This document shows, piece after piece, positions 19,764 through 28,797 of a stretch of 64,000 nucleotides of DNA. Under the pieces are notes generated by a model that searched no databases, was not told the origin of the DNA, and saw only the letters and a list, made by a program, of their open reading frames with translations. The stretch is from NCBI GenBank assembly GCA_031177985.1, contig JAPSJW010000003.1:62001-126000 (forward strand). Direction: 5' to 3'. The stretch's first letter is position 1. Every line of letters begins with the position of its first letter. The DNA comes from Microbacteriaceae bacterium (GTDB lineage: Bacteria; Actinomycetota; Actinomycetes; Actinomycetales; Microbacteriaceae). The position numbers were made by a program, and so were the translations under genes.

Positions 19764-19824
19764 ACTCAGGAAGACGGATGCGGGCGGCTCGAGAACAGCC
19801 GCCCGCATCCGTCTTCTCCTGAGT
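19764..19824 (+). terminator. Strong hairpin terminator after glgB
   Basis: A 19-base perfect stem (19771-19789 with 19797-19815) and an outer 7-base stem (ACTCAGG/CCTGAGT), separated by a 2-base bulge, enclose a loop of about 7 bases. It sits 13 bases after the glgB stop and between convergent genes, so it may serve both directions. It has no long T-run. Confidence 0.8.
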
Positions 19825-19970
19825 TCTCGACGTCCTGCCTGACCTCGGGCGCACCGGAGGTACCGCGCCCCGAGACACGCCAACGGGCGCCGCTCGACCG
19901 GCGAGCCTGACGGCCGACTACCTCCGTTGCGCCCGGCGAGCCGGGGCCGGACCGAACAGGGGCCCCGTAC

Positions 19971-20891
19971 TCAGTACAGGAGGCTCGTCAGCCGCCGCCG
20001 GGCCGTGACGACGCGCGGGTCATCGACCCCGACGATCTGGAAGTAGTCCAGCAGCCGCTGCCGCACCGCGTCGCGGTCGGCCGGGGCGAGCGACGGGAAC
20101 AGGTCGAGCAGGCGCGCGAAGGCGTCGTCGACGTGTCCGCCCGAGAGGTCGAGGTCTGCGACGGCCAGCTGAGCGGACGCGTCGCCGGGGTTCTCGGCGC
20201 CGGCGGTGCGCACCGCATCCGCCGTCACGCCCTCGAGACGCTGCAGCAGCTCCACCTGCGCGAGGCCTGCCACGGCCTGGGTGTCGCGGGGGTCCTGCGC
20301 GATGGCGGTCTTGTAGCGCGCGATCGCCGTCTCGAGGTCGCCGGCGGCGATGGCGTCGTACGCCTCCTGGTGCAGCGGCGGCAGCGGCGGCTCCTCGGGG
20401 GCCTCGGCCTCGCCGCCCTCCCCCGACGGGTCGATGGTGCCGGTGACGCCGTTCTGCGCGGCGACCTGCAGCACCTGGTCGAGCACGGCGCGCACCTCCT
20501 CGTCGGAGGGGCGGCCGACGAACAGCTGCAGCGGACGACCGCCGACGATGGCCGCCGTGGCAGGCACCTCCTGCACCTGGAACGCCTGGGCGAGCTGCGG
20601 GTTGGCGCTGCCGTCGATCGTGGCGAGCACCAGACGGCCGCCGTACGACTCGACAATGGCTCCGAGCGACGGCGCGACGCCCGCCGCCCAGAACTCGACG
20701 ATCACGGGCACCGTGCGCGACAGCTCGAGCACCTGGGCGAACGACGCGTCGTCTGCCTCGATGACGAGCGCGGATGCGGCCTGCCCGCCGGGTGCTCCGC
20801 CCGCGCTGGGCGGCGGGGTCGTGGGGCGCACGAGACTCGACAGGTCGATGGCGCCGCGCAGGTTGGCGGCGCTGGGCGGGATGTTGGTCAT
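19971..20891 (-). CDS. Thioredoxin-fold / TPR co-chaperone-like protein (YbbN family)
   Basis: A 306-residue cytoplasmic protein with a thioredoxin fold at about residues 40-145 and C-terminal TPR-like helices at about 175-290. The redox CxxC is absent: the site reads EFWAAGVAPSL, so it cannot act as an oxidoreductase. This is usual in actinobacterial YbbN-type proteins, which are thought to assist chaperones. The start overlaps the upstream gene by 4 bases (ATGA), so the two are co-expressed. Confidence 0.85.
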   Translation of the reverse strand: MTNIPPSAANLRGAIDLSSLVRPTTPPPSAGGAPGGQAASALVIEADDASFAQVLELSRTVPVIVEFWAAGVAPSLGAIVESYGGRLVLATIDGSANPQLAQAFQVQEVPATAAIVGGRPLQLFVGRPSDEEVRAVLDQVLQVAAQNGVTGTIDPSGEGGEAEAPEEPPLPPLHQEAYDAIAAGDLETAIARYKTAIAQDPRDTQAVAGLAQVELLQRLEGVTADAVRTAGAENPGDASAQLAVADLDLSGGHVDDAFARLLDLFPSLAPADRDAVRQRLLDYFQIVGVDDPRVVTARRRLTSLLY

Positions 20892-22642
20892 GGAAGCTCC
20901 GAAGCCGAGATGAGGCCCTGGCTGTAGCCGAGCAGGACAATCTTGCCACCGTCGGAGGCGGGCGGAACGTAGAACAGCAGCTGGTCGGCGTAGGTGGCCG
21001 TGAAGCCCTTCGTCGACACGTCCTTGCCCGTCAGAGCCTTGATGGAGCCGCTCGGGTTGATGGCGGCGCCCTCCTCGACCGGCTTGACGGTCTCCGACTC
21101 GTCGAGCGTCACCGACACCAGCACGCCGGAGTCGTTCGTGGCGAGCACGATCGGCTCCTCGTCGCCCGGGGCGACCGCGAACTCGAGCGAGGCGGTCGTC
21201 GGCAGCTCGTCCTTCTTCTGCTGCTTGGCGGCGGGCCCCACGTTCGCGAGCAGCGAGTCGTTCGCCAGGTCGAACGCGGCGGCGTGCTCGCTCTGGTCGC
21301 CGTTCATGAGGATGTCGCCGTAGGCGGCGGACAGCTCGTCGAGGCGGAAGGCGAACAGATCGAGCTCGGGGTCGAGGCGGGGAGCACCGACGCCGGGGGG
21401 CGCCAGGTCGGGGATCTGCGCGTTCGGCTCGAGGGTCACCGCGTAGTGCACCTTGTAGTTCGCGCGCGGGTCCTCCTGCACGAGCACGACCGCCATCGCG
21501 GGCACGGTCTCGTCCTGCTCGTTCTGCAGGATGCCCATGACGGTGCGCGGCCAGGTGTCCGAGGCCTGCGGCAGCGTCACCTGCACATCGCCGGCGAGGA
21601 TGGCGGGGAGCTTCCCGATCTCGTTGTCGGCATCGCGGATGGTGTAGTTCGCCTCACGCAGCTCGAGGGCGGCACCGCCGAGCCTGGTCGCAGCAAGCTC
21701 CTCGTCGCGGTTCTCGTCGGCCGTCGCGACGACCTCGGCCACGTCGGCCATGATCCGCTCGAACTGCGACACGGTCACCGCGGGTGGCAGCACGTCCTCC
21801 TCGGGCGCCGCGGCGGTTGCCTCGGGAGTCGGGCTCGCCGCAGGCGCGGGGGTCGCGGTGCAGCCGGCGAGCGCAATGACCGCGATCACCGGCAGGGCGA
21901 TGAAGCCCCTGCGGGCGGAGCGCCTGCCGCGCTCGGGGGCAGCGATGGCAGCGGGGCGCCGCACGGCGGGAAGGGCCCGCTGACGCGGCACCTTCGGCAT
22001 CTTCGGGGGCTTCGGCGGCTTGGGCGTCTTCCGCTGCGGTCCGCGGGTGGAGCGCATGTGCGACAGTGCCCAGAGCAGCAGCCCGAGGCCGACGAGCAGC
22101 AGAATGGCGCCGCCGATGATGAGCGGTCCGGAGAGCGGGGCGCGGTTGTCGAGCGGCCAGCGGATGCTCAGCTCACCCGGCGCAGGAGCGGTCCCGTCGC
22201 TGACGATGAGCACCGACACGTCCTCGGGCACGTCGAGGGTGAGGCGCAGCTCCTCCTCGGCCGTGAAGGACTCGTACCAGAGGTCGGAGCCGGCCGGATC
22301 CGGCACCTCGGCAGCCTCGCCCTCGACGAGCTCGGAGGTCAGGGCGACCTCCTCCGCGTCGTAGCCGATGAGGTTGTGCTGGGTGTCACCCACCCAGGCG
22401 AGCACGTCGGTGGTGCGGCCGTAGGCGGCGAAGATGGTGTCGGAGCCGGAGATCTCGATGGTCTGGCTGCGGTCGTGAGCATTCAGGGTGGTCCCCTGGA
22501 TGACGGTGACCGGCGCCTCCGAGTCGACGGTCGCCTCGGCGACGACGCGTGACGGCGCCTGCAGCACGGTGCGCTGGGCGACGCCCACCGCTATCATCGC
22601 TGCGGCGATCACAAAGCTGACGATCGCGAGCACGAATCGCAC
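20888..22642 (-). CDS. Large membrane protein with lipobox-like segment (DUF8094-like)
   Basis: A 584-residue protein of unknown function seen in Microbacteriaceae. An N-terminal membrane helix (FVLAIVSFVIAAAMIAVGVA) is followed by an extracytoplasmic beta-rich part. A second helix lies at about residues 185-205, then a basic Pro/Lys linker (KTPKPPKPPKMPKVP). A third hydrophobic segment ends in a lipobox-like IALAGC, followed by an Ala/Pro/Thr-rich spacer and a folded domain of about 270 residues. It looks like two modules, each with its own membrane anchor, fused together. GTG 22642 is chosen because AAAGGAGAG precedes it; an ATG 33 bases upstream is less likely. It overlaps the YbbN-like gene by 4 bases. 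Confidence 0.75.
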   Translation of the reverse strand: MRFVLAIVSFVIAAAMIAVGVAQRTVLQAPSRVVAEATVDSEAPVTVIQGTTLNAHDRSQTIEISGSDTIFAAYGRTTDVLAWVGDTQHNLIGYDAEEVALTSELVEGEAAEVPDPAGSDLWYESFTAEEELRLTLDVPEDVSVLIVSDGTAPAPGELSIRWPLDNRAPLSGPLIIGGAILLLVGLGLLLWALSHMRSTRGPQRKTPKPPKPPKMPKVPRQRALPAVRRPAAIAAPERGRRSARRGFIALPVIAVIALAGCTATPAPAASPTPEATAAAPEEDVLPPAVTVSQFERIMADVAEVVATADENRDEELAATRLGGAALELREANYTIRDADNEIGKLPAILAGDVQVTLPQASDTWPRTVMGILQNEQDETVPAMAVVLVQEDPRANYKVHYAVTLEPNAQIPDLAPPGVGAPRLDPELDLFAFRLDELSAAYGDILMNGDQSEHAAAFDLANDSLLANVGPAAKQQKKDELPTTASLEFAVAPGDEEPIVLATNDSGVLVSVTLDESETVKPVEEGAAINPSGSIKALTGKDVSTKGFTATYADQLLFYVPPASDGGKIVLLGYSQGLISASELP

Positions 22643-22904
22643 GGGTTCTCTCCTTTCGCGTCGCCGCGGACGCACGCCATCCCGGATTCCTTCGGGTCGG
22701 AAGGCGAGAGCGGCGCCTCCGCACGGAGCGCGGACCAGCGACTAAAAGACGTTCAAGACTATCGGAACCGCCCGGGTGGCGCCCAGTCGAGGCTCTGTGA
22801 ATCCTCTGGCAACGCGTCCGTATAGCACCTCATGAGCGACTCTCGGTGCGCCACGCCGCATCGCTAGACTTCGGTAGGCCCTGCTCGACACCGAGGGAGA
22901 CAAC

Positions 22905-25352
22905 GTGGCAACAGACGGTTCCGAGTTCGGCACCGAGCTCCGCGGCTACCGCAAGGAGGAGGTCGACAAGGCTCTTCAGGAGCTGCGCCGAGACCTCATC
23001 AAGGCCAACGCCGACAAGGCGGAGGCGGCCAAGGAGATCAAGCGACTCTCGGCGATGGCCGAAGACCTGCAGGCCGAGCTCGACGAGGCCGGCAGCCCGA
23101 CCTACGCCGGTCTCGGCACGAAGCTCGAGAACACGCTGCGGATCGCCGAGGAGCAGTCGACCCGCCTCATCAGCCAGGCCGACATCGACGCAGAGCGGAT
23201 GCGCAGCCAGGTCGCCGGCGAGGTGCAGGCGCTCCGTCAGGAGGCCGCAGAAGCCGCCGAGCGTCTGCTGGGCGAGGCGAAGCGCGATGCGGACGCCACG
23301 AGGCGCAATGCCGAGGAGCTGGCCGAGGATCTGGTCTCCCGCGCCCGTCGTGAGGCCGAGACGCTGCAGTCGGATGCCGTGCGCGAGGCGGCGGCGATCC
23401 GCGGAGCAGTCGCGACGGAGGCCGCTGAGGCCCGCGCCACCGCGAAGCGCGAAGCGGCCGCGGTGCGCGCCGAGGCCGAGCGCGAGGCGGCGGAGCTGAA
23501 GGTCGTCGCCGCCCGCGAGGAGTCGGAGGCCCGCGAGGCCGCCGCCCAGCTGGCGCGCGACACCGAGCAGGGCCGCGCCCTCTACGAGAGCGAGAACGCG
23601 AAGCTGCGGGGCGACCTCGCCCGCGACCTCGAGCAGGGGCGCACGGACCTCGCCCGCGAGGTGCAGGAGACGAAGGCGGCCCTCGAGGCGGAGGTCACCG
23701 AGACCCGCGCGGCCTTCGAGAAGGAGATGGCGGAGCGCCGCGCGGCGTTCGAGGCGGAGACCCGTGCGGAGCGCGAGGCGTTCCTCCGCGAGTCGACCGA
23801 GGCGCGCACGACCTTCGAGCGCGAGTCGACGGATGCGCGTGCCGCCTTCGACCGCGAGGTGCGCGACACCCGCGACGCCTTCGAGGCCGAGATGCGCGAC
23901 CGACGGGCTGCCCTCGAGCAGGAGCTCGCCGACGCGAAGGCCGCGTTCGAGAAGGAGTCGACCGAGGAGCGGGCCGCGTTCCTCGCGGAGACGACCGCCG
24001 CCCGCGCGGCCTTCGACGCCGAGGTGGCGGAGACCCGCGCCGCCTTCGAGCGGGAGAAGGCGGATTGGGAGGAGCGCTCCGCCAAGGAGCGGGCCGAGTG
24101 GGAGGCCGACTTCGAGAAGGAGCGCATCGACTGGGAGACGGCCTTCGAGAAGCGCCGCACCGACTGGGAGACCGACTTCGCCCGCGAGAAGTCGGACTGG
24201 GAGCAGGGCTTCGCGAAGCAGCAGACCGACTGGACCCTCGCCTTCGACAAGCAGAAGAGCGAGTGGGAGGGCGACTTCGAGAAGCAGAAGGCCGACTGGG
24301 AGGCCGACTTCGAGAAGCGCCGCAGCGACGCCGAGGCCGCGTTCGAGCGTGAGACGAGCGACGCCCGCGCCGCATTCGACCGCGAGATGGCGGATGCCCG
24401 CGCCGCATTCGAAGCCGAGATGCGCGAACGCCGCGAGGCGTTCGAGGCCGAGTCGACGGCCGCCTGGACGGCCTTCGAGAAGGAGACCACCGAGGAGCGC
24501 GCCGCGTTCCTGCGCGAGACGACGGATGCGCGCTCCGCGTTCGAGCGCGAGAGCGCCGCCGCCCGTGCCGCCTTCGACAAGGAGCAGGCCGATGCCCGCG
24601 CCGACCTCGCCAAGGAGGTCGAGCGCGTGCGCGGCGATCTCGAGCGCGAGGTGCAGGAGACGACGGCGCTGCTCGAACGGGAGCAGACCGAACTGCGCGC
24701 CGCCCTCACGGCGGAGGAGCAGGAGCGCCGGGGCGCCCTCGAGAAGGACATCACGGAGGCTCGAGCGGCCCTCGCCGCGGAGATCGAGCGCGAGACCACC
24801 GACCTGCGCCGGGACACCGAGCGACAGCGCGCTCAGCTCGAGCACGAGCAGGTCACCCTGCGCTCGCAGCTCGCACACGAGGAGGACGAGGCGCGGAAGA
24901 GCCTCACCGCCGAGGTGGAGCAGGCGCGCCTCGATCTGGAGGTCGAGTTGAAGGCCCGTCGCGACGCCGCGGAGAAGGAGTTCCTGACGAAGCACCAGGA
25001 GGCCACCTCGCAGATGCAGAAGTACCTCGACGAGGCCCAGACCCAGCTCGCCGAGGCGATCCGCCGAGCGAACGACAAGCGCCTCGAGGCCGACACCCTG
25101 GAGGCAGCGGCGAAGTCCGACGCCCGCGCCATGCGGGACTCCGCGGACGCCACGGCTCGCGAGGTGCTGGAGAACGCCGAGACGCGGGCGAGGGCCATCG
25201 TCGCCGAGGCGGAGGAACGGGCCGCGCAGCTCGTGTCCGACGCGGAGGAGCGTCTCGCCCAGATTAGGATCGAGCGCGAAGCGGTCGCGGGCTACTTCGA
25301 GAACCTGCGGGGCGTGCTGTCGCAGGCGGAGAAGATCTCGAGCGACCAGTAG
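22905..25352 (+). CDS. Giant coiled-coil protein with DivIVA-like N-terminus and hendecad repeats
   Basis: An 815-residue, almost wholly helical, highly charged protein. The N-terminus (GYRKEEVDKALQELRRDL, residues 14-31) resembles a DivIVA-type start, followed by the conserved PTYAGLGTKLENTLRIAEEQ. Residues about 95-237 are Ala/Glu/Arg coiled coil. Residues 238-688 are 41 consecutive 11-residue repeats with Phe or Leu at position 1; repeats 14-21 carry a Trp at position 8. A conventional coiled coil closes the protein. Such proteins (compare Streptomyces FilP and Scy) act as cytoskeletal or polar scaffolds. That role is inference. The gene is followed 19 bases later by an AI-2E-family permease. 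Confidence 0.85.
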   Translation: MATDGSEFGTELRGYRKEEVDKALQELRRDLIKANADKAEAAKEIKRLSAMAEDLQAELDEAGSPTYAGLGTKLENTLRIAEEQSTRLISQADIDAERMRSQVAGEVQALRQEAAEAAERLLGEAKRDADATRRNAEELAEDLVSRARREAETLQSDAVREAAAIRGAVATEAAEARATAKREAAAVRAEAEREAAELKVVAAREESEAREAAAQLARDTEQGRALYESENAKLRGDLARDLEQGRTDLAREVQETKAALEAEVTETRAAFEKEMAERRAAFEAETRAEREAFLRESTEARTTFERESTDARAAFDREVRDTRDAFEAEMRDRRAALEQELADAKAAFEKESTEERAAFLAETTAARAAFDAEVAETRAAFEREKADWEERSAKERAEWEADFEKERIDWETAFEKRRTDWETDFAREKSDWEQGFAKQQTDWTLAFDKQKSEWEGDFEKQKADWEADFEKRRSDAEAAFERETSDARAAFDREMADARAAFEAEMRERREAFEAESTAAWTAFEKETTEERAAFLRETTDARSAFERESAAARAAFDKEQADARADLAKEVERVRGDLEREVQETTALLEREQTELRAALTAEEQERRGALEKDITEARAALAAEIERETTDLRRDTERQRAQLEHEQVTLRSQLAHEEDEARKSLTAEVEQARLDLEVELKARRDAAEKEFLTKHQEATSQMQKYLDEAQTQLAEAIRRANDKRLEADTLEAAAKSDARAMRDSADATAREVLENAETRARAIVAEAEERAAQLVSDAEERLAQIRIEREAVAGYFENLRGVLSQAEKISSDQ
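23616..24968 (+). repeat. 33-base periodic coding tract (41 x 11 codons)
   Basis: The DNA of the coiled-coil gene shows a 33-base periodicity because each 11-residue unit uses similar codons (for example GCC TTC GAG at unit starts). The units are diverged but keep exact length over about 1.35 kb with no insertion. It is a coding repeat, not a CRISPR or satellite. Confidence 0.85.
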
Positions 25353-25371
25353 CCGTCCTCGGGGAGACTTG

Positions 25372-26418
25372 GTGAAGATCCAGAACGCGTTCCGCCTCGG
25401 CCTGTTCGGCGGCCTCGGCGTCGTCGTCGCACTCGCCTTCGCGGCGGCGGTCGGGTCGCTCGCGACGATCATCACCTACATCGGCGCCGCGCTCTTCCTC
25501 GCGCTGGGACTCGACCCCCTGGTGACCTGGCTCGAGCGCCGCGGGGTCAAGCGCCCGCTCGCAATCCTCATCACCCTCGTGGGGGTGCTGGCCCTGTTCG
25601 CGGGCCTCGTCCTCGCGATCATCCCGGTTGTCAGCGAGCAGGTCGGCAACCTCATCGAGCAGATCACCGCGCTCATCCCGGCCATCGCCGATCAAACCTA
25701 CGTGACCTGGGTGCGCGAGAACGTGCCGTGGATCGACGTCGACCAGGTCGTGTCCGGCATCCAGGGCTTCTTCGACCCGGGCCGCATCACCGAGATCACT
25801 GCCGGCGTGCTCCAGGTCGGCGTGCAGATCGCCTCAGGCGCGTTCGGCGCGATCATCGTGCTGATCCTGCTGGTCTACTTCGTGAGCTCGCTCGGCAGCA
25901 TCAAGCGGAACGTCTACCAGCTCGTCCCCGCCTCGCGTCGCGCGCGGTTCATCGACCTCGCCGAGCAGATCAGCGACTCCGTCGGTCGCTACGTCATGGG
26001 GCAGGTGACGCTCGCCCTCATCAACGGCGTGCTGTCGTTCTTCTTCCTGACGATCCTGCAGGTGCGCTATTCGGCGCTGCTCGCCTTCCTCGCCTTCCTC
26101 GGCTCGCTGATCCCGCTCGTCGGAACGCTGACGGCATCCGTCGTCATCACGCTGAGCGTGCTGCTCTTCCAGGGCTGGGGCTGGCAGGTCATCGTCGTCG
26201 GCATCTACTACCTCGTCTACATGCAGGTCGAGGCGTACGTGATCAACCCGCGCATCATGGCGAGGGCGGTGCAGGTGCCGGGCGTCGTGGTCGTGATCGC
26301 GGCCCTCGTCGGCGGCACGCTCCTCGGCGTGCTCGGCGCGCTCATCGCGATCCCGGTGGCCGCAGCCGTGCAGCTGATCGTGCGCGAGGTCGTCGTGCCG
26401 CGCCAGAACGAGCTCTAG
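25372..26418 (+). CDS. AI-2E family transporter (YdiK/PerM-like membrane protein)
   Basis: A 348-residue polytopic membrane protein of the AI-2E exporter family. Hydrophobic pairs lie at both ends with a central soluble part (ITALIPAIADQTYVTWVRENVPWIDVDQV), and the family signature QVEAYVINPRIM falls at about residues 282-293. Substrates of most members are unknown. GTG 25372 or TTG 25369 may start it; GGGGAGA lies just upstream. Its stop codon shares CTAG with the convergent hydrolase gene. Confidence 0.88.
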   Translation: MKIQNAFRLGLFGGLGVVVALAFAAAVGSLATIITYIGAALFLALGLDPLVTWLERRGVKRPLAILITLVGVLALFAGLVLAIIPVVSEQVGNLIEQITALIPAIADQTYVTWVRENVPWIDVDQVVSGIQGFFDPGRITEITAGVLQVGVQIASGAFGAIIVLILLVYFVSSLGSIKRNVYQLVPASRRARFIDLAEQISDSVGRYVMGQVTLALINGVLSFFFLTILQVRYSALLAFLAFLGSLIPLVGTLTASVVITLSVLLFQGWGWQVIVVGIYYLVYMQVEAYVINPRIMARAVQVPGVVVVIAALVGGTLLGVLGALIAIPVAAAVQLIVREVVVPRQNEL

Positions 26419-27128
26419 CCGGTCCACTCCGTCGGCAGGGGCAGCACTCCGGGGTTCACGCGGGCGACGATCTCGCTGAGCACCCGATAGGTCTGCGCCT
26501 CCCCCACCCACAGGTGCTTGCCGCCCTCCACGGCGACGAACTCGAGCTGCGGCACGACCCGGAACCGCTCGAGGGCCTCGGCGGGGCGCAGGAAGTCGTC
26601 GAGCTCGGGCACGACGACGACGAGCCGCCTCCCGTCGGCCGCCCAGGCGCCGATGTCGTCGTCGGTGGCGCGGTGCATCGGAGGCGAGAGCAGGATCGCT
26701 CCCTCGACCGGATGGTGGAGCCCGTACTTCAGCGCGAGCTCGGTACCGAACGACCAGCCGACGAACCACGGATGCGGAAGCGCCCGCTCGGCCACGAACG
26801 CCATCGCGGCGGCGACGTCGTGCTGCTCGGCGACACCGTCGGCGAAGGCGCCCTCCGAGGTGCCGCGCGGTGACGTGACGCCGCGCAGGTTGAACCGCAG
26901 CACCGCGACATCGGCCAGCGCGGGCAGGCGCGCCGCGGCCTTGCGCAGCACGTGCGAGTCCATGAACCCGCCGTGGGTCGGCAGCGGATGCAGCGTGACG
27001 AGCGTCGCGACCGGCTCCGCCGCCTCGGGAAGGGCGAGCTCCCCGACCAGCGTGAGCCCGTCGGCGGTGCGCAGCTCGATCTCCTCGCGGCGGGCAGGGA
27101 GCTCGGTGCCCCCGCGGATCTCGGTCAC
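26415..27128 (-). CDS. Alpha/beta hydrolase
   Basis: A 237-residue cytoplasmic alpha/beta hydrolase of the type annotated as a small-chain or dienelactone-like hydrolase. It has the LVTLHPLPTHGG oxyanion region and the nucleophile elbow GWSFGTE (Ser). The acid lies near VVVPELDDFLRP and the catalytic His in GGKHLWVG. It overlaps the upstream zinc-binding gene by 4 bases (GTGA) and its stop shares CTAG with the AI-2E gene. The substrate is unknown. Confidence 0.85.
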   Translation of the reverse strand: MTEIRGGTELPARREEIELRTADGLTLVGELALPEAAEPVATLVTLHPLPTHGGFMDSHVLRKAAARLPALADVAVLRFNLRGVTSPRGTSEGAFADGVAEQHDVAAAMAFVAERALPHPWFVGWSFGTELALKYGLHHPVEGAILLSPPMHRATDDDIGAWAADGRRLVVVVPELDDFLRPAEALERFRVVPQLEFVAVEGGKHLWVGEAQTYRVLSEIVARVNPGVLPLPTEWTG

Positions 27129-27427
27129 GGTTCGACCCTCCAGCAGTGGGTGTGCCAGTGGCGGCGTGCGGCCACGGCGTTCTCCTCGCCCATGATGTCG
27201 TCGGCGCGCCAGGCGACGAGGTGAGCGATGCCCGGCGCGATCTCGAGGCCGCAGCCGGGGCAGGTGTAGACCTTGACCGACTTCGAGGCGGACTGCGACT
27301 GCACCGTCCACAGTCCGGTGCGCTTCCGCTCGGTGCGCTTCACGCCCATCAGGGCCCGCCCGAGGTCGAGTTCCTCGTCGTCGCCTTCGCCCGGTCTCCG
27401 GCCTCGCGGTCGGTTGTTCCTGGGCAT
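27125..27427 (-). CDS. Small zinc-binding protein, conserved in actinobacteria
   Basis: A 100-residue protein with a basic N-terminus (PRNNRPRGRRPGEG) and a probable zinc site: CPGCG at about residues 55-59 and HTHC near the C-terminus. Relatives are often labelled ATP/GTP-binding, without visible nucleotide motifs here. It is translationally coupled to the downstream hydrolase. Confidence 0.75.
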   Translation of the reverse strand: MPRNNRPRGRRPGEGDDEELDLGRALMGVKRTERKRTGLWTVQSQSASKSVKVYTCPGCGLEIAPGIAHLVAWRADDIMGEENAVAARRHWHTHCWRVEP

Positions 27428-27447
27428 GGCTCCAGTCTAGGAGCGGA

Positions 27448-28122
27448 TCAGTACCAGTTATTGGCCTGCGAGTGACCCCACGCGCCGCACGGCGTGCCGT
27501 AGCGGCCCTCGATGTAGCCGAGACCCCAGGTGATCTGCGTAGCCGGGTTCGTCTGCCAGTCGGCTCCGGCGGTCGCCATCTTGTTCCCGGGCAGCGACTG
27601 GGGGATGCCGTACGCGCCGCTCGTCGGGTTCTGGGCGTAGACGTTCCAGCCCGACTCCTTCATCCACAGGGCGTAGAGGCACTGGTACTGGTCGTCGCCG
27701 TAACCGCGCGCGGCCAGCATGTCCCGGGCGATCGCCTGCGCGGTGCCCGGGTCGGGGGTGCCGACGACGGGTGCGACGCCGTAGAGCGCGTTGACCGTCT
27801 CCTCGGCAGGTGCCGGCTCCGGCTCGGGCTCCGGCGGAGCGATGGTGCTCGTCGTGTACTCGTCGCGGGCGACCGAGTTGTCGTACTCGCCGGCGACCGT
27901 GACCTGCTGGCCTGCGATCTCCGCGGCGCTCAGCGTGTCGTACTCGGGCTCTGCGAGAGCCGGCGGGTTGGGGTTCACGAACGAGACGGCGAAGAAGGCC
28001 ACGGCGGCGAAGAACGCGAAGACCGGAAGGGAGAACGGATGCCGGACGTGCCGTCCCTGAACGGGCTCCCCTGCCTTCTGATCGGGCGTGATGGGGGTCC
28101 GGTTGTTCGTATGCCTACCCAC
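27448..28122 (-). CDS. Secreted lytic transglycosylase-like protein
   Basis: A 224-residue exported protein. After a basic N-terminus, one hydrophobic segment (LPVFAFFAAVAFFAVSF) at about residues 32-48 serves as signal or anchor. A Pro/Glu linker (PEPEPEPAPAEE) leads to a C-terminal SLT-like domain with the catalytic Glu in ALWMKESGWN. SGAYGIPQSLPGNKMATAG and WGLGYIEGRYGTPCGAW follow. It probably cleaves peptidoglycan during growth. The start is GTG 28122. Confidence 0.88.
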   Translation of the reverse strand: MGRHTNNRTPITPDQKAGEPVQGRHVRHPFSLPVFAFFAAVAFFAVSFVNPNPPALAEPEYDTLSAAEIAGQQVTVAGEYDNSVARDEYTTSTIAPPEPEPEPAPAEETVNALYGVAPVVGTPDPGTAQAIARDMLAARGYGDDQYQCLYALWMKESGWNVYAQNPTSGAYGIPQSLPGNKMATAGADWQTNPATQITWGLGYIEGRYGTPCGAWGHSQANNWY

Positions 28123-28169
28123 GATTGGTCGAGTTTAGCCGAGGATCCGCGTTCTGCCTGGGTGGAATC

Positions 28170-28721
28170 TCAGCGCACTGCCAGCATCACGCCGATCACG
28201 GCGTCGAGAACGTAGTCGACCTGTGTCTCGGAGTACCCGCCTTTGCGCGGTCTGAAGCTCACCGTGCGCACCTGCTCGATCGTCATCGGACGCCCCCGCT
28301 GGAAGTACTCGGTCAGCCGATCGGCGAACGCGTCCACGTCTTTCGGGTGGTAGCCGGTGGTGAGCACCCCCACCCGATCGAACCGCTTGCCCTCGGGGCG
28401 CGCGAGCCGGTCGAGCACCGCCTGAGCGGTCGCCCGAGCCTCGGTGTACCAGGCCTCCTCGCCCTTCTCGTGCAGCACGCGCTCGCGCTCACGCAGGGCG
28501 AAGGCATCCTCCAGACGCTCGAGCGCCGAGTCGACGTGGGTCGTCGAGTAGCCCCCGCGCTGCATGGAGAACGCCGTGTGACGGATGCTCTCCGCCGTCA
28601 CGACGACCGGCTCGCCCGGCTTCGCCGCGTAGGCCCGCCGAGCCTCCTCGAGGAAGTCCTCGACCTGGTCGACGTCGTAGCCTGGGCGGCCCTTGCGCGC
28701 CCGAGGGAATGTCGTGCTCAT
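28170..28721 (-). CDS. DivIVA-domain protein
   Basis: A 183-residue protein with two or three short DivIVA-type segments: FPRARKGRPGYDVDQVEDFLEEAR at the start, QRGGYSTTHVDSALERLED in the middle and RKGGYSETQVDYVLDAVI at the end. It lacks the long coiled coil of true Wag31/DivIVA, so it is a small relative that may bind the membrane or the polar growth machinery. It precedes the cdsA block on the same strand. Confidence 0.82.
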   Translation of the reverse strand: MSTTFPRARKGRPGYDVDQVEDFLEEARRAYAAKPGEPVVVTAESIRHTAFSMQRGGYSTTHVDSALERLEDAFALRERERVLHEKGEEAWYTEARATAQAVLDRLARPEGKRFDRVGVLTTGYHPKDVDAFADRLTEYFQRGRPMTIEQVRTVSFRPRKGGYSETQVDYVLDAVIGVMLAVR

Positions 28722-28797
28722 CGCCCCCCATTGTGCCGCAGGTTCACCGCGGCGCCTTCCACGGGGCTCGCAGGCCCCTCGTGACGGTGACCTGCCG

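Noticed and set aside
23616-24968. Regular 33-base spacing as a possible CRISPR array
   Set aside because: Units are coding, contiguous, diverged and without spacers; the period equals 11 codons.
22830-25475. An 881-codon open frame opposite the coiled-coil gene
   Set aside because: It is the antisense of the 33-base repeat tract, made of Leu/Arg/Gly with no domain. High GC and repeats keep the opposite frame open.
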